Of a stretch of 50,139 nucleotides of DNA, positions 23,071-31,802 are shown piece by piece. The stretch's first letter is position 1; the number at the start of each line of letters is the position of its first letter. This stretch comes from an uncultured Acidimicrobiales bacterium (GTDB taxonomy: Bacteria; Actinomycetota; Acidimicrobiia; Acidimicrobiales; Aldehydirespiratoraceae), in contig CAJQPN010000028.1 of the NCBI GenBank assembly GCA_905480195.1, positions 1 through 50,139 of the forward strand, in the 5' to 3' direction. Under the pieces are notes generated by a model. That model ran no database searches. It had not been told where the DNA came from and saw only the letters and a program-made list of their open reading frames with translations. The position numbers and the translations under genes are program-made.

Positions 23071-24642
23071 TCAGGAGAGCGGCACAGACTGGCCGGCGCG
23101 GACGAAGGCGTCCTCGTAGGCGAACAGGCCGGCGACGGCGGCAATTCCGGCCGAAGCGAGCATGGCGGGGCTGGAGGTGTCGGTTGCGAGCGTGAGGATC
23201 GCCAGTGCGGCGGGCACGATGATGCCGACGAACACGCCACCGACCCAGAACTGGCGTGCGTAGCGGCCGTGCGTCATTGTCTCGACAGCGAGTTCGACGT
23301 GGCGGCTTCCATGGCTGGCGAGTTCCATCCAAACGAATGCGGCAGTGGCGACCACGCCACCGAGGAGCACCCATGCCACGGCATCGGGGTCGGGGATATC
23401 CATGAAGACGTCCAGTACTGCGTACGACGCACCGCCGGCGGTCACGGCCTGTGCCAAGAGCACCGGGAGCAGCAGTGGAGTCTGCCAAAGGTCTCGTCCC
23501 TCACACTGAGCGAACAGGTAGGCGGTGTATCCCGCCGTGCCGGCCGCACCGAGCACGGCGGGAATCGCAAGGATCTCGATCATGCGCTCGTTGTCGGTGA
23601 GTCCGCCGATGAACCACGCCGCACACACGGCGGCGAAGCCCATCAAAACGTAGGCGCCCTTGACCAACCACGAGTCCGTGTTTCCTCTGGTGAGCAAGTA
23701 GTGGAAGCGCGTCGGCTGCTTCAGATCGGTGACCAACAGCAGGCCGGTGAGACCGAGGAAGGCACCCGCAACCATCGGCGGCACGATGCCGACGGCGGCC
23801 TGCTCGGAGGCGTGGCCCAGCAGCACCATCAGTGCGGCGACGAGCATCACGCCAGCGGCGATGGCCTTGGTGACCAAGTAACCCGAGACCTTTTCCTTCC
23901 ACGTCATCATGTGGGTGGTGGTGTAGGCCGTGCGGGCGACGACGCCGTTGAGATCAGAGGGCTTCTTGCCGAGCGCAACCGGGATCGTCGGGTGGTTCTT
24001 GTCGTGTGTGCCGGTGATGGTGTCGGCCCAGATCATGCCGTCGTTGGCGATCGCAGTGCGCGTCGGGTCAAGCGAGGCCTGGTCGGCACCCCGGTAGTAC
24101 ACCTTCGGCTTCGTGTTCTGCTCGGGGGCGCGAACGGCGACATCGTCACGAGCGATGATTCTGGAGATCTCGGAGTTGGGGTCGTCGAGGTCGCCGATCT
24201 TGATTGCTTCCGTCGGGCAAACGATCTGACACGACGGCTCGAGATCCATCTCGATGCGGTGGTTGCACATGTTGCACTTGTGCGCCGTGTTCGTCTCGGG
24301 ATTGATGTAGAGCGCGTCGTAGGGGCAGGCGTTCATGCACGACTTGCAGCCGATGCAGTTGTCGTCTTGGAAGTCGACCACCCCGTTGTCGGCCCGGTAG
24401 AGCGCCGAGGTAGGGCAGATCGTCATGCACGGCGCATCGTCGCATTGGTTGCAACGCATCACCGAGAACTTGCGTGCGACATCGGGGAACGTGCCCGTTT
24501 CGATGTACTTCACCCAGGTGCGGTTGACGCCGAGCGGCACATCGTGCTCGCTCTTGCAGGCGACAGTGCAGGCGTGGCAGCCAATGCAGCTGTCGCTGTC
24601 GAGTAGGAACCCCAGACGTGTCACCTCCTCATGATCAGCCAT
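23071..24642 (-). CDS. Fused 4Fe-4S ferredoxin and NrfD/PsrC-type membrane subunit of the molybdoenzyme
   Basis: 523 aa. The N-terminal third has four Cys clusters as in DmsB/PsrB/SoeB (CIGCHACTVAC, CNQCDDAPCMTIC, CIGCKSCMNACPYDA, CNMCNHRI...CQIVCP), so four [4Fe-4S] centres. From about 250 an NrfD/PsrC-like part has eight or so membrane helices with the block PTRFHYLLTRGNTDSWLVKGAY. It would connect the catalytic subunit to the quinone pool. The two functions are usually separate genes (psrB/psrC, soeB/soeC). ATG 24642 was chosen because the clusters follow directly; TTG 24666 is an alternative. It leads the two-gene operon. Confidence 0.88.
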   Translation of the reverse strand: MADHEEVTRLGFLLDSDSCIGCHACTVACKSEHDVPLGVNRTWVKYIETGTFPDVARKFSVMRCNQCDDAPCMTICPTSALYRADNGVVDFQDDNCIGCKSCMNACPYDALYINPETNTAHKCNMCNHRIEMDLEPSCQIVCPTEAIKIGDLDDPNSEISRIIARDDVAVRAPEQNTKPKVYYRGADQASLDPTRTAIANDGMIWADTITGTHDKNHPTIPVALGKKPSDLNGVVARTAYTTTHMMTWKEKVSGYLVTKAIAAGVMLVAALMVLLGHASEQAAVGIVPPMVAGAFLGLTGLLLVTDLKQPTRFHYLLTRGNTDSWLVKGAYVLMGFAAVCAAWFIGGLTDNERMIEILAIPAVLGAAGTAGYTAYLFAQCEGRDLWQTPLLLPVLLAQAVTAGGASYAVLDVFMDIPDPDAVAWVLLGGVVATAAFVWMELASHGSRHVELAVETMTHGRYARQFWVGGVFVGIIVPAALAILTLATDTSSPAMLASAGIAAVAGLFAYEDAFVRAGQSVPLS

Positions 24643-24670
24643 CGCCGACCAGGGTGATAGAGGCAACCTC

Positions 24671-24698
24671 TCTATAGACCCATAGACAAAGTCTATAG
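24671..24698. promoter_or_regulatory. Inverted repeat with three ATAGAC units upstream of the molybdoenzyme operon
   Basis: CTATAGAC (24672-24679) and GTCTATAG (24691-24698) form a perfect 8-bp inverted repeat around an 11-nt spacer, and a further ATAGAC lies inside the spacer (24682-24687). TCTATAGA at 24671-24678 is itself a palindrome and can serve as -10 (TATAGA on the minus strand) for the operon. A redox- or sulfur-sensing repressor is a possible user; none is encoded here. Confidence 0.45.
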
Positions 24699-24708
24699 TT
24701 AGGAGGGG

Positions 24709-25674
24709 TCAGCCCTTGCTACGACCCTGCGGATCGAGGGCATCACGGAGACCGTCACCGATCAGGTTGACGCTCATCACGGTGGCCGACAGCAAGATGC
24801 CCGGGCCGATCGTCAGCCACACATTGAGCGAGATGCGGTCCTTGGCGTCATCGAGCAGTTTGCCCCACGTCGGAAGGTCGAGTGGGAAGCCGAGACCGAG
24901 GAACGACACCGCCGACTCAGTGAGGATCGCCACCGCGATGCCGAGTGACGCAGCCACAATGACCGGGCTCATCACATTCGGCACCACGTGCTTCATGATG
25001 ATCACCCACGGTCGTGTACCGATGCTGCGGCTGGCGAGGATGAATTCCTCCTGCTTGATCGAAAGCACCTCACCGCGAACGATACGGGCCGTCGACATCC
25101 AACTCGTGCCGCCGATGATGACGACCATAAGAACAAAGATGCCGAGGTTGTCCCCCAAGCGATCCTGGACCGGGTCGCGAAACAGTACGACCGTCACAAG
25201 CAGGATCGGGAGCAGCGGCAGCGACAAGAAGAGGTCGGTGAACCGCATCAGAGGCGAGTCGAGCCAGCGGAAGTAGCCGGCAAAGACACCGATCAACACG
25301 CCGACGATGATCGACACGGCCATGGCGACGAAGCCGACCGCAAGCGAGATCCGACCCCCGAGCAAGGCTCGAGCAAAGGCGTCCCGGCCAAGGTTGTCAG
25401 TGCCGAACAAGTGCGGCCAGTCAAAAGCGCCACGGTTTGCGTTCGCTACGTTGGGGGTCGACGTGTCGAAGCCCATCAGCGGCGGGCCGAGCAGACAACC
25501 ACCGATCACCAACGTGAGCATGATCACACCGCCCATCGCACCCTTGTGGCGGCGGAACTGGCGCCAAACATCGGCCTTGAGTGAACGAAACTCGCCGAGT
25601 TCGTTGGCGGCCTGCGTGCCGGTATCGAGAAGCGCTTCCGGCGCAGATTCGGGCGGTGCTGGTTGGTCAGTCAT
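24709..25674 (-). CDS. Peptide/opine ABC importer permease, OppC/DppC type
   Basis: 321 aa with an N-terminal cytoplasmic extension, OppC-N like region and about six membrane helices. DNLGRDAFARALLGGRISLAVG (about 92-113) and the coupling motif EFILASRSIGTRPWVIIMKHVVPN (EAA loop, about 204-227) are characteristic. With OppB it forms the channel for peptides, nickel or glycosides. It is the last gene of the five-gene importer operon and overlaps oppB by 8 nt. Confidence 0.93.
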   Translation of the reverse strand: MTDQPAPPESAPEALLDTGTQAANELGEFRSLKADVWRQFRRHKGAMGGVIMLTLVIGGCLLGPPLMGFDTSTPNVANANRGAFDWPHLFGTDNLGRDAFARALLGGRISLAVGFVAMAVSIIVGVLIGVFAGYFRWLDSPLMRFTDLFLSLPLLPILLVTVVLFRDPVQDRLGDNLGIFVLMVVIIGGTSWMSTARIVRGEVLSIKQEEFILASRSIGTRPWVIIMKHVVPNVMSPVIVAASLGIAVAILTESAVSFLGLGFPLDLPTWGKLLDDAKDRISLNVWLTIGPGILLSATVMSVNLIGDGLRDALDPQGRSKG

Positions 25675-26701
25675 AGCGGATCCGGGGGTCGAGAACGCCG
25701 TACAGAACGTCAGCCACGATGTTGAACAAAACGGTCAACGCAGCGAAGATGAACACGAGCGACTGGACCATCGGCAGATCGTTCTGGCCGATCGAGAGCA
25801 ACAGGAGCTGCCCGAGGCCATTGATCCGGAAGATGTTCTCGGTGATGATCGCTCCGGAGAAAATGCCCGGGATCGAGAGGGCCAGCAGGGTCACGACCGG
25901 AATGAGACTGTTGCGAACGACGTGGCGATTCATCACGACCACTTCACTCAGCCCCTTCGCGCGCGCGGTTCGGACATAGCCTTGGTTGAGATTCTCGAGT
26001 ACCGAGGCTCGAGCGAAACGGCCAAACGTAGCTGCGTTGAAGAGCGTCAATACGGTAACCGGCATGGCCAGCTGTTTGATCTGGAACCAGATGCTCGACC
26101 AACTGGTCCACTGGACGTCGTGTGTCGTCGTGTAGAAGGTCGGGAGCCACTGGTTCTTTACTGAGAAGAGCCAGATGAAGATCGGGCCGATCACAAATAC
26201 CGGCACCGAGTAACCGAGCATCGTGATCACGGTGCCGACGTTGTCGAACCAGCTGTACTGCCGGTACGCCTGAATCGCGCCAATCGGAACGGCGATGATT
26301 ACGCCGAAGAGAAGGCCGAGCCCGAGCACCCAAACGGTCTGGGGAAGGCGCTCGTAGACCGTGTCGAGCGCAGGTGATCGGGACTGCCAGGAGATAATCC
26401 GGTCGGCGGTGGCGCAGTCGCTGCCCCAAAGGTCAGAGATACACACGCCAAGCTTGCTGTCGATGAGGTGGATCGGCTCGTTGACCATCATCAAATTGAG
26501 CCAACTCACCCAACGGATAAAGAAGGGATCGTTGTAACCCAGGGACTCGCGAATGTTCTCACGCATCTCCATCGGGATCGTGAGCGGAAGCTGACTTGTC
26601 GGATCGCCCGGCGCAAGATCGAGCAGCGCGAAAACGACCAGACTGATCGCAACCAATGTAGGAATCGCAAGCGCCAACCGGCGAAAGATGTATTGCAGCA
26701 T
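25667..26701 (-). CDS. Peptide/opine ABC importer permease, OppB/DppB type
   Basis: 344 aa with about six membrane helices; the start MLQYIFRRLALAIPTLVAISLVVFALLDLAPGDP is typical for OppB. The EAA loop is VRTARAKGLSEVVVMNRHVVRNSLIPV (about 242-268). A periplasmic segment of about 70 residues after the first helix contains two Cys (CISDLWGSDC) that could form a disulfide. A strong hairpin lies upstream, between it and the binding-protein gene. Confidence 0.93.
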   Translation of the reverse strand: MLQYIFRRLALAIPTLVAISLVVFALLDLAPGDPTSQLPLTIPMEMRENIRESLGYNDPFFIRWVSWLNLMMVNEPIHLIDSKLGVCISDLWGSDCATADRIISWQSRSPALDTVYERLPQTVWVLGLGLLFGVIIAVPIGAIQAYRQYSWFDNVGTVITMLGYSVPVFVIGPIFIWLFSVKNQWLPTFYTTTHDVQWTSWSSIWFQIKQLAMPVTVLTLFNAATFGRFARASVLENLNQGYVRTARAKGLSEVVVMNRHVVRNSLIPVVTLLALSIPGIFSGAIITENIFRINGLGQLLLLSIGQNDLPMVQSLVFIFAALTVLFNIVADVLYGVLDPRIRYD

Positions 26702-26743
26702 CGGGTGAGGAGCCTTCTCCCAGGTTCACCAAGTGGACGACGA

Positions 26744-26769
26744 GGGCGGGGGCCTGAAGGCCCCCGCCC
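26744..26769 (-). terminator. Perfect 11-bp GC-rich hairpin between binding-protein and permease genes
   Basis: GGGCGGGGGCC and GGCCCCCGCCC pair perfectly around the loop TGAA. On the transcribed strand no T-run follows, so it is not a full intrinsic terminator. Its position between the binding-protein stop (26790) and oppB (26701) suits partial termination or protection of the upstream mRNA end, which raises the amount of the binding protein over the permeases. Confidence 0.7.
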
Positions 26770-26789
26770 TACGTCAACTCATCTCAGGA

Positions 26790-28628
26790 TCAGCCGCGGT
26801 ACCAATCCTCGATGTTCCAGTACTCGCTGTCCCAGGCGTTGAGATCGCCGGTGCCAAGGATGTCAGAACCCCAGGCAGAGGCGCTCGCACGGTGGATCAG
26901 CGGAATCACGGCAGCGTTCGAGACGATGTCGTTCATCTCGATGATGACCTCGGTGTACCGAGGATCGTCGAGCGCAAGCAGCTTGGACTCTTCGCTCAAC
27001 GCATCGTACGCCGGGCTGTTGTGGCGCGGCATGTTGCTCCCGCCCCACGCCTTCTCCGCAGTCGGGATCTCCGCAGAGGTCCAGCCAGCCAGGTAGGCAG
27101 CGGCGTACGGGTTCGATGCACCGTTCGTGAACATCTCCATCGGGTAGTAGAACTTCCAGATGCAGTCATCACTGGCACACGTGCCGTCGAAGAACAGGCT
27201 GGCGTCCGCGTTCAGCATGTTTGCCTTGACGCCAATGGCCGCCCAGTCGGCTGCGATGAGCTCCTGATTCGACTGACGCACACCGTTCGTGGACGTGATG
27301 TAGTCGAATTCGAGCGAACCGAAGCCCTCGGCCTCGCGGATGCCATCACCGTCGGTGTCCAGGTAACCCAGACCATCGAGCAGCGCGTTGGCGCCATCGG
27401 TGTCCTTGGTGAGGCAATAGTCGTTGTTGGTGCTGTTCTCAGCGCCAACCGGCCAGATGTTGCAGGTCGGGCGACCCGAGGGGCCGTAACCGACAGCTAC
27501 GAGGGCATCACGATCAATGGCGATCGAGAGCGCACGGTGCAGGTCGGGGTTGTCGACGAACAGCGGGTGCGGGGTGCCCTCAGACCGCGGGTCCGCGTAC
27601 GGGTCGGTCTGGTTCAGGTTGATGTGCTCAACGTTGGCAGTGAAACCAGAGGCGAGACGACCAAAGCCGGCGGCTTCCATCGGAGCAAGAATCTCCGGTG
27701 CCACCTGGAGGTTCCAGGCGTAGTCGGCTTCGTCGACCTCAAGCACTGAACGAGCAGCCGACTCAGCGTCGCCGCCACCCTTGATGGTGACAGTGCCGAA
27801 GAAGGGCTTGCCGTCGGCAATGCCGCGGTAGTACTCGTTCATCGCGTAGGTGACGGTGTCCTCCGGACGGAGTTCGGTGACAACGTACGGACCAGTGCCT
27901 ACCGGCGAGAAGTTCTGGTCAGCACACCCAGTCGCAGCCGCGCCGATGCAGGGCTCCATCTGAGCCTTCTGGATCATCGGGCTGGTGTAGCCGACGCCGA
28001 ACTTGTACGGGTACGGCAGCGGATCAGCGAAGCTCACGGTGACCGTGTGGTCATCGTCGGCAACGACCGACGAGATCTCGAGAATCGTGTCGGACGAACA
28101 ACCAGTGGCCTCGTCAGCGCAGTACTCGTAGGTGAAGACCACGTCAGCCGAGGTGAACGGCGTGCCATCGGACCACAGAACGTCGTCGCGCAGCTTCCAG
28201 GTAATGGACAGGCCGTCGGCAGATAGACCGCCGTTGCTCGCAGTCGGGATCTCCGCAGCCAACGCTGGGACGAGCGCACCATCAGGGCCTACCTCGGCCA
28301 GTGGCTCGAGCACGAGCGAGCCGGCGAGCAGATCCTTGGTGCCACCCGACAGGAGCGGGTTGGCCTGGGACGGAGCCTGCCACTGCAACAGCAGGAGCTC
28401 ACCACCACTACCAGCAACCGTTCCCTCAGGGGCATCGCTGTCATCGGCACCTTCGTTGTCGCTGTCGGCATCGTCGCCGGAGTCGCCGCCATCATCGCCG
28501 CCGCCGGCGTCGCCGCCGTCGTCGTCTGCGGTGGTGTCGCCTCCGGTGGCGTTGTCGTCATCGTCTCCACAAGCACCGGCAAGCAAGGCCAGTACTGCGA
28601 ACAGAGCGATGAGTCGTTTCCAACTCAT
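26790..28628 (-). CDS. Extracellular solute-binding lipoprotein of the peptide-type ABC importer (SBP_bac_5)
   Basis: 612 aa. The signal peptide ends in the lipobox LAGAC, so Cys20 would be acylated after cleavage. An acidic, low-complexity linker rich in D and G (about 21-72) tethers the binding domain. The body from about 78 has family 5 blocks such as LVLEPLAEVGPDGALVPALA and WKLRDDVLWSDGTPFTSADVVFTYEY. It captures the substrate (peptide or similar) outside the cell. ATG 28628 is preceded by GGAGGG, a strong site, and a 108-nt leader separates it from oppF. Confidence 0.92.
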   Translation of the reverse strand: MSWKRLIALFAVLALLAGACGDDDDNATGGDTTADDDGGDAGGGDDGGDSGDDADSDNEGADDSDAPEGTVAGSGGELLLLQWQAPSQANPLLSGGTKDLLAGSLVLEPLAEVGPDGALVPALAAEIPTASNGGLSADGLSITWKLRDDVLWSDGTPFTSADVVFTYEYCADEATGCSSDTILEISSVVADDDHTVTVSFADPLPYPYKFGVGYTSPMIQKAQMEPCIGAAATGCADQNFSPVGTGPYVVTELRPEDTVTYAMNEYYRGIADGKPFFGTVTIKGGGDAESAARSVLEVDEADYAWNLQVAPEILAPMEAAGFGRLASGFTANVEHINLNQTDPYADPRSEGTPHPLFVDNPDLHRALSIAIDRDALVAVGYGPSGRPTCNIWPVGAENSTNNDYCLTKDTDGANALLDGLGYLDTDGDGIREAEGFGSLEFDYITSTNGVRQSNQELIAADWAAIGVKANMLNADASLFFDGTCASDDCIWKFYYPMEMFTNGASNPYAAAYLAGWTSAEIPTAEKAWGGSNMPRHNSPAYDALSEESKLLALDDPRYTEVIIEMNDIVSNAAVIPLIHRASASAWGSDILGTGDLNAWDSEYWNIEDWYRG

Positions 28629-28736
28629 AAATCCCTCCAGTGGGTGTTGGTATCGAGACCCGGGCGGGCCGCGAGGATAGGAGCAGACGCTATCGGACCT
28701 GCAGACCGATAGCCGCCCCACGAACGGGTAGAGAGC

Positions 28737-29756
28737 TCAGGCAAGGTGACACGCAACCCAGTGACCGGGGTTGATCTCGCGCCACTCCGGGACGCGCTCG
28801 GCACACTCGGGGGTCGCAACCGGGCAACGAGTATGGAACGAGCAACCCGACGGCGGGTTGGAAGGGCTCGGAATATCGCCCTTGAGAATAATGCGCTCAC
28901 GACCAAACTCGACGATCGGGTTCGGTACCGGGACCGCCGAGTGGAGCGCTTGGGTGTAGGGGTGCTGCGGCGATTCGTAGAGTGCCTCGACCGGCGCGAG
29001 TTCGACCATACGGCCGAGGTACATAACCGCCACACGGTCGGCCAGGTGGCGAACCATCGAGAGATCATGGGAGATGAACAGATAGGTCAAGTCAAGCTCG
29101 TCCTGAAGCCGCTCAAGCAGGTTGACGACCTGGGCTTGGATCGACACATCGAGCGCAGCGATGGGCTCGTCGCACACCACAAACTTCGGGTTGAGCGCAA
29201 TCGCACGCGCAATACCGATGCGCTGGCGCTGGCCGCCGGAGAACTCGTGGGGGTAGCGATTGGCGTGAGTTGGCGACAAACCAACGAGCCCGAGCAGTTC
29301 CTCGATCCAGGCGAGACGCTCGGCCCGGTTGCCAAAGCGGTGCTCGATAAGTGGCTCTTCAATGATCGAGGCGACCGTCATGCGGGGGTTGAGCGAGGCG
29401 TGCGGGTCCTGGAAGACCATCTGCATGTTGGGTCGGAGCACCCGCATCTGGCCCGCGTTCTTTCCCACAAGTTCTTCGCCCTCATACTTGACCGATCCCT
29501 CGGTGGCACGATCGAGCTGGAGGATGACCCGGCCGGTCGTCGATTTTCCGCAGCCCGACTCGCCAACCAGGCCGAGTGTTTCACCCTTCTGGATCTGGAA
29601 CGAGACGCCGTCGACCGCACGGACATCACCGACCTTGCGGCGAACGAGGCCTCTCACGATCGGGAAGTACTTCTTGAGGTTGGTGACCTCAAGAATCGGC
29701 GAGCTGGCAGATTCGCCATTGGGCGCGCCGAGGGGAGCATTTATCGTCTCGGTCAT
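28737..29756 (-). CDS. Peptide-type ABC importer ATPase, OppF/DppF type
   Basis: 339 aa. Walker A is GESGCGKST (about 64-72), the ABC signature FSGGQRQR, Walker B VVCDEPIAALD and the switch His in ISHDLSMV. The C-terminal extension has the oligopeptide-transporter Cys region (SGCSFHTRCPVATPEC), which in related proteins can hold a 4Fe-4S cluster. It overlaps oppD by ATGA. Confidence 0.94.
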   Translation of the reverse strand: MTETINAPLGAPNGESASSPILEVTNLKKYFPIVRGLVRRKVGDVRAVDGVSFQIQKGETLGLVGESGCGKSTTGRVILQLDRATEGSVKYEGEELVGKNAGQMRVLRPNMQMVFQDPHASLNPRMTVASIIEEPLIEHRFGNRAERLAWIEELLGLVGLSPTHANRYPHEFSGGQRQRIGIARAIALNPKFVVCDEPIAALDVSIQAQVVNLLERLQDELDLTYLFISHDLSMVRHLADRVAVMYLGRMVELAPVEALYESPQHPYTQALHSAVPVPNPIVEFGRERIILKGDIPSPSNPPSGCSFHTRCPVATPECAERVPEWREINPGHWVACHLA

Positions 29757-30751
29757 GATCGCTCCTTGCCCTCAGCGGTGTCCCAGAAACAGGCGGAGAG
29801 ATGCTCCCCGGCGAGGTCGACCGGAGAGAGCACCGGCGTCTCGGTGAGGCAGCGGTCGAACGCATACGCGCAGCGCGGGGCGAACGAACAGCCGACCGGC
29901 TCAGCCAACAGCGACGGTGGCTGACCGGGAATCGAGGTGAGCGAACCGCCTTTCTGGTCGATGCGCGGCACCGAGTTGAGCAGGCCCTGCGTATAGGGGT
30001 GTGCCGGGCGGGCATAGAGCTCGGCAACCGGCGACTGCTCGACGATTCGTCCGCCGTACATGACGATCACGCGATCGGCGAGGCCAGCGACTACGCCCAG
30101 GTCGTGTGTGATCCAGATCACCGCAGTGTTGAGCTTCTCGCGCAGATCTTTCACGAGGTCGATGATCTGGGCCTGGATCGTGACGTCGAGCGCGGTCGTT
30201 GGTTCGTCGGCGATGATCACCTTCGGTTCGCACGCAAGGGCCATGGCGATCATCACCCGTTGGCGCATGCCGCCAGAGAGTTCATGCGGATAGTTCTTGA
30301 ACCGCTGCTCGGCATCAGGGATACCGACGAGGTCGAGTAGTTCGATCACTCGGGCCTTGGCAGCCCTGCGGTCAGCGCCTGTGTGCAGCATGACCGGTTC
30401 GGTGAGTTGCTTTCCGATTGTGAGTACCGGATTCAGCGAAGTCATCGGATCTTGGAAGATGAAACCGATCTGGCCACCGCGGACAGACCGCAGCGTTGCT
30501 GCGTCGATCGAGAGGAGGTCGTGCTCTCCAAAATCTGCGACGCCGGCATCGATATGCCCCGGCGGCATCGGGATCAGCTTGAGCAGCGACATCATCGTGA
30601 CACTCTTCCCGGAGCCGCTCTCGCCGACAACGCCGAGAAACTCCCCAGCGCGCAGCTCAAAGCTCACGTCGTTGACGGCGTGAACCACCCCATCAGGAGT
30701 GTTGAAACGGGTTACAAGTCCTGCAACATCCAGAACCGCATCAGCGCTCAA
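29753..30751 (-). CDS. Peptide-type ABC importer ATPase, OppD/DppD type
   Basis: 332 aa. Walker A is GESGSGKSV, the signature LSGGMRQR, Walker B VIIADEPTTALD and ITHDLGVV. The C-terminal Cys motif is GCSFAPRCAYAFDRC. No ATG fits: the homologous part begins just after the TTG at 30751, which has AAGGAA 6 nt upstream, so I choose TTG. The frame stays open to 31048 but that part is antisense to the ABC exporter. It is the first gene of the importer operon. Confidence 0.92.
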   Translation of the reverse strand: MSADAVLDVAGLVTRFNTPDGVVHAVNDVSFELRAGEFLGVVGESGSGKSVTMMSLLKLIPMPPGHIDAGVADFGEHDLLSIDAATLRSVRGGQIGFIFQDPMTSLNPVLTIGKQLTEPVMLHTGADRRAAKARVIELLDLVGIPDAEQRFKNYPHELSGGMRQRVMIAMALACEPKVIIADEPTTALDVTIQAQIIDLVKDLREKLNTAVIWITHDLGVVAGLADRVIVMYGGRIVEQSPVAELYARPAHPYTQGLLNSVPRIDQKGGSLTSIPGQPPSLLAEPVGCSFAPRCAYAFDRCLTETPVLSPVDLAGEHLSACFWDTAEGKERS

Positions 30752-30859
30752 AAGTGTTCCTTCCCTTGCGACGGCAGCCGTAACGAGTCGCACTGAAGTG
30801 TGAGGAGCCAAATATGAGCACGCACCGGTGCCCAACCGCAACCTTGGTCCAATATTCGT

Positions 30860-30865
30860 TACGGT
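30860..30865 (+). promoter_or_regulatory. Leaderless-type -10 box (TACGGT) for the ABC exporter operon
   Basis: TACGGT lies 7 nt before the ATG at 30873, the same box and spacing as at 13104. The 121-nt gap between the divergent importer (30751) and exporter (30873) must hold both promoters; the importer's is not obvious. Confidence 0.45.
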
Positions 30866-30872
30866 CACGTCA

Positions 30873-31799
30873 ATGCGCGAAGGTGTCATCACAGCGACCG
30901 GCTTGGTCAAGAGCTTCGGCGGTCTGGTCGCTGTCGGTGGAATCGATTTCACCGTCATGCCAGGTGAAGCGTTCGGATTCCTCGGCCCGAATGGCGCCGG
31001 CAAGACCTCGACGATGCGGATGATCGGCTGCGTCTCGCCGCCGACCACCGGTGATCTCCAACTGTTCGGACTCGACCCACGCCACGACGGCCGGACAATC
31101 CGAGCGCGTCTGGGGGTGGTACCCCAGATGGATCAACTCGACAACGAGTTGACGGTCGTCGAAAACCTCCTTATCTATGCCCGTTACTTCGACATCAGCC
31201 GTCGAGAAGCCCGGTCCCGAGCGACGGAACTTCTGGAGTTCGTCCAGCTTTCAGAACGGGCGAACTCCAAGGTCGAGCCACTCTCGGGCGGACAGAAGCG
31301 TCGAGTGTCGATCGCGCGATCGCTCATCAACGACCCCGACGTTTTAATCCTCGACGAGCCGACAACCGGCCTTGACCCGCAGGCACGCCACGTCCTGTGG
31401 GACCGGCTCTATCAGCTCAAGGAAGAAGGCCGAACGCTCGTGCTCACCACCCATTACATGGACGAGGCCGAACAGCTCTGCGACCGCCTCGTGGTGATGG
31501 ACGGCGGCCGCATCGTGGCTGAAGGAAGCCCGCAGTCGCTCATCGCCACCTACGCGACCCGTGAAGTCCTCGAGCTTCGGTTCGGCCGCGGCCGCAACGC
31601 CGACCACGTCGCCGATGCTGCCGAGGTCGGCGAGCGGGTCGAAGAACTCCCCGACCGCCTCCTCGTCTACACCACTGACGGCGAAGGTTCACTGGCGACG
31701 CTCCGCAACCGCAACATCGTCCCCGATAGCGCCCTCGTTCGCCGCAGCAGCCTCGAAGACGTCTTCTTGCGGCTCACCGGCCGGACCCTGGTCGACTGA
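30873..31799 (+). CDS. ABC-2 exporter ATPase (NodI/DrrA-like)
   Basis: 308 aa. Walker A is GPNGAGKTS (about 39-47), the signature LSGGQKRRV, Walker B VLILDEPTTGLD and the switch His in LTTHYMDEA. The C-terminal DUF4162-like part and the ending RSSLEDVFLRLTGRTL are typical of drug, polysaccharide or lipid exporters. I chose ATG 30873 over 30828 because of the TACGGT box and because the domain begins there. Two permeases follow directly. Confidence 0.93.
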   Translation: MREGVITATGLVKSFGGLVAVGGIDFTVMPGEAFGFLGPNGAGKTSTMRMIGCVSPPTTGDLQLFGLDPRHDGRTIRARLGVVPQMDQLDNELTVVENLLIYARYFDISRREARSRATELLEFVQLSERANSKVEPLSGGQKRRVSIARSLINDPDVLILDEPTTGLDPQARHVLWDRLYQLKEEGRTLVLTTHYMDEAEQLCDRLVVMDGGRIVAEGSPQSLIATYATREVLELRFGRGRNADHVADAAEVGERVEELPDRLLVYTTDGEGSLATLRNRNIVPDSALVRRSSLEDVFLRLTGRTLVD

Positions 31800-31802
31800 C
31801 CG

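Noticed and set aside
22951-24606. 551-aa plus-strand open frame
   Set aside because: It is the complement of the FeS/NrfD gene, with composition typical of an antisense shadow.
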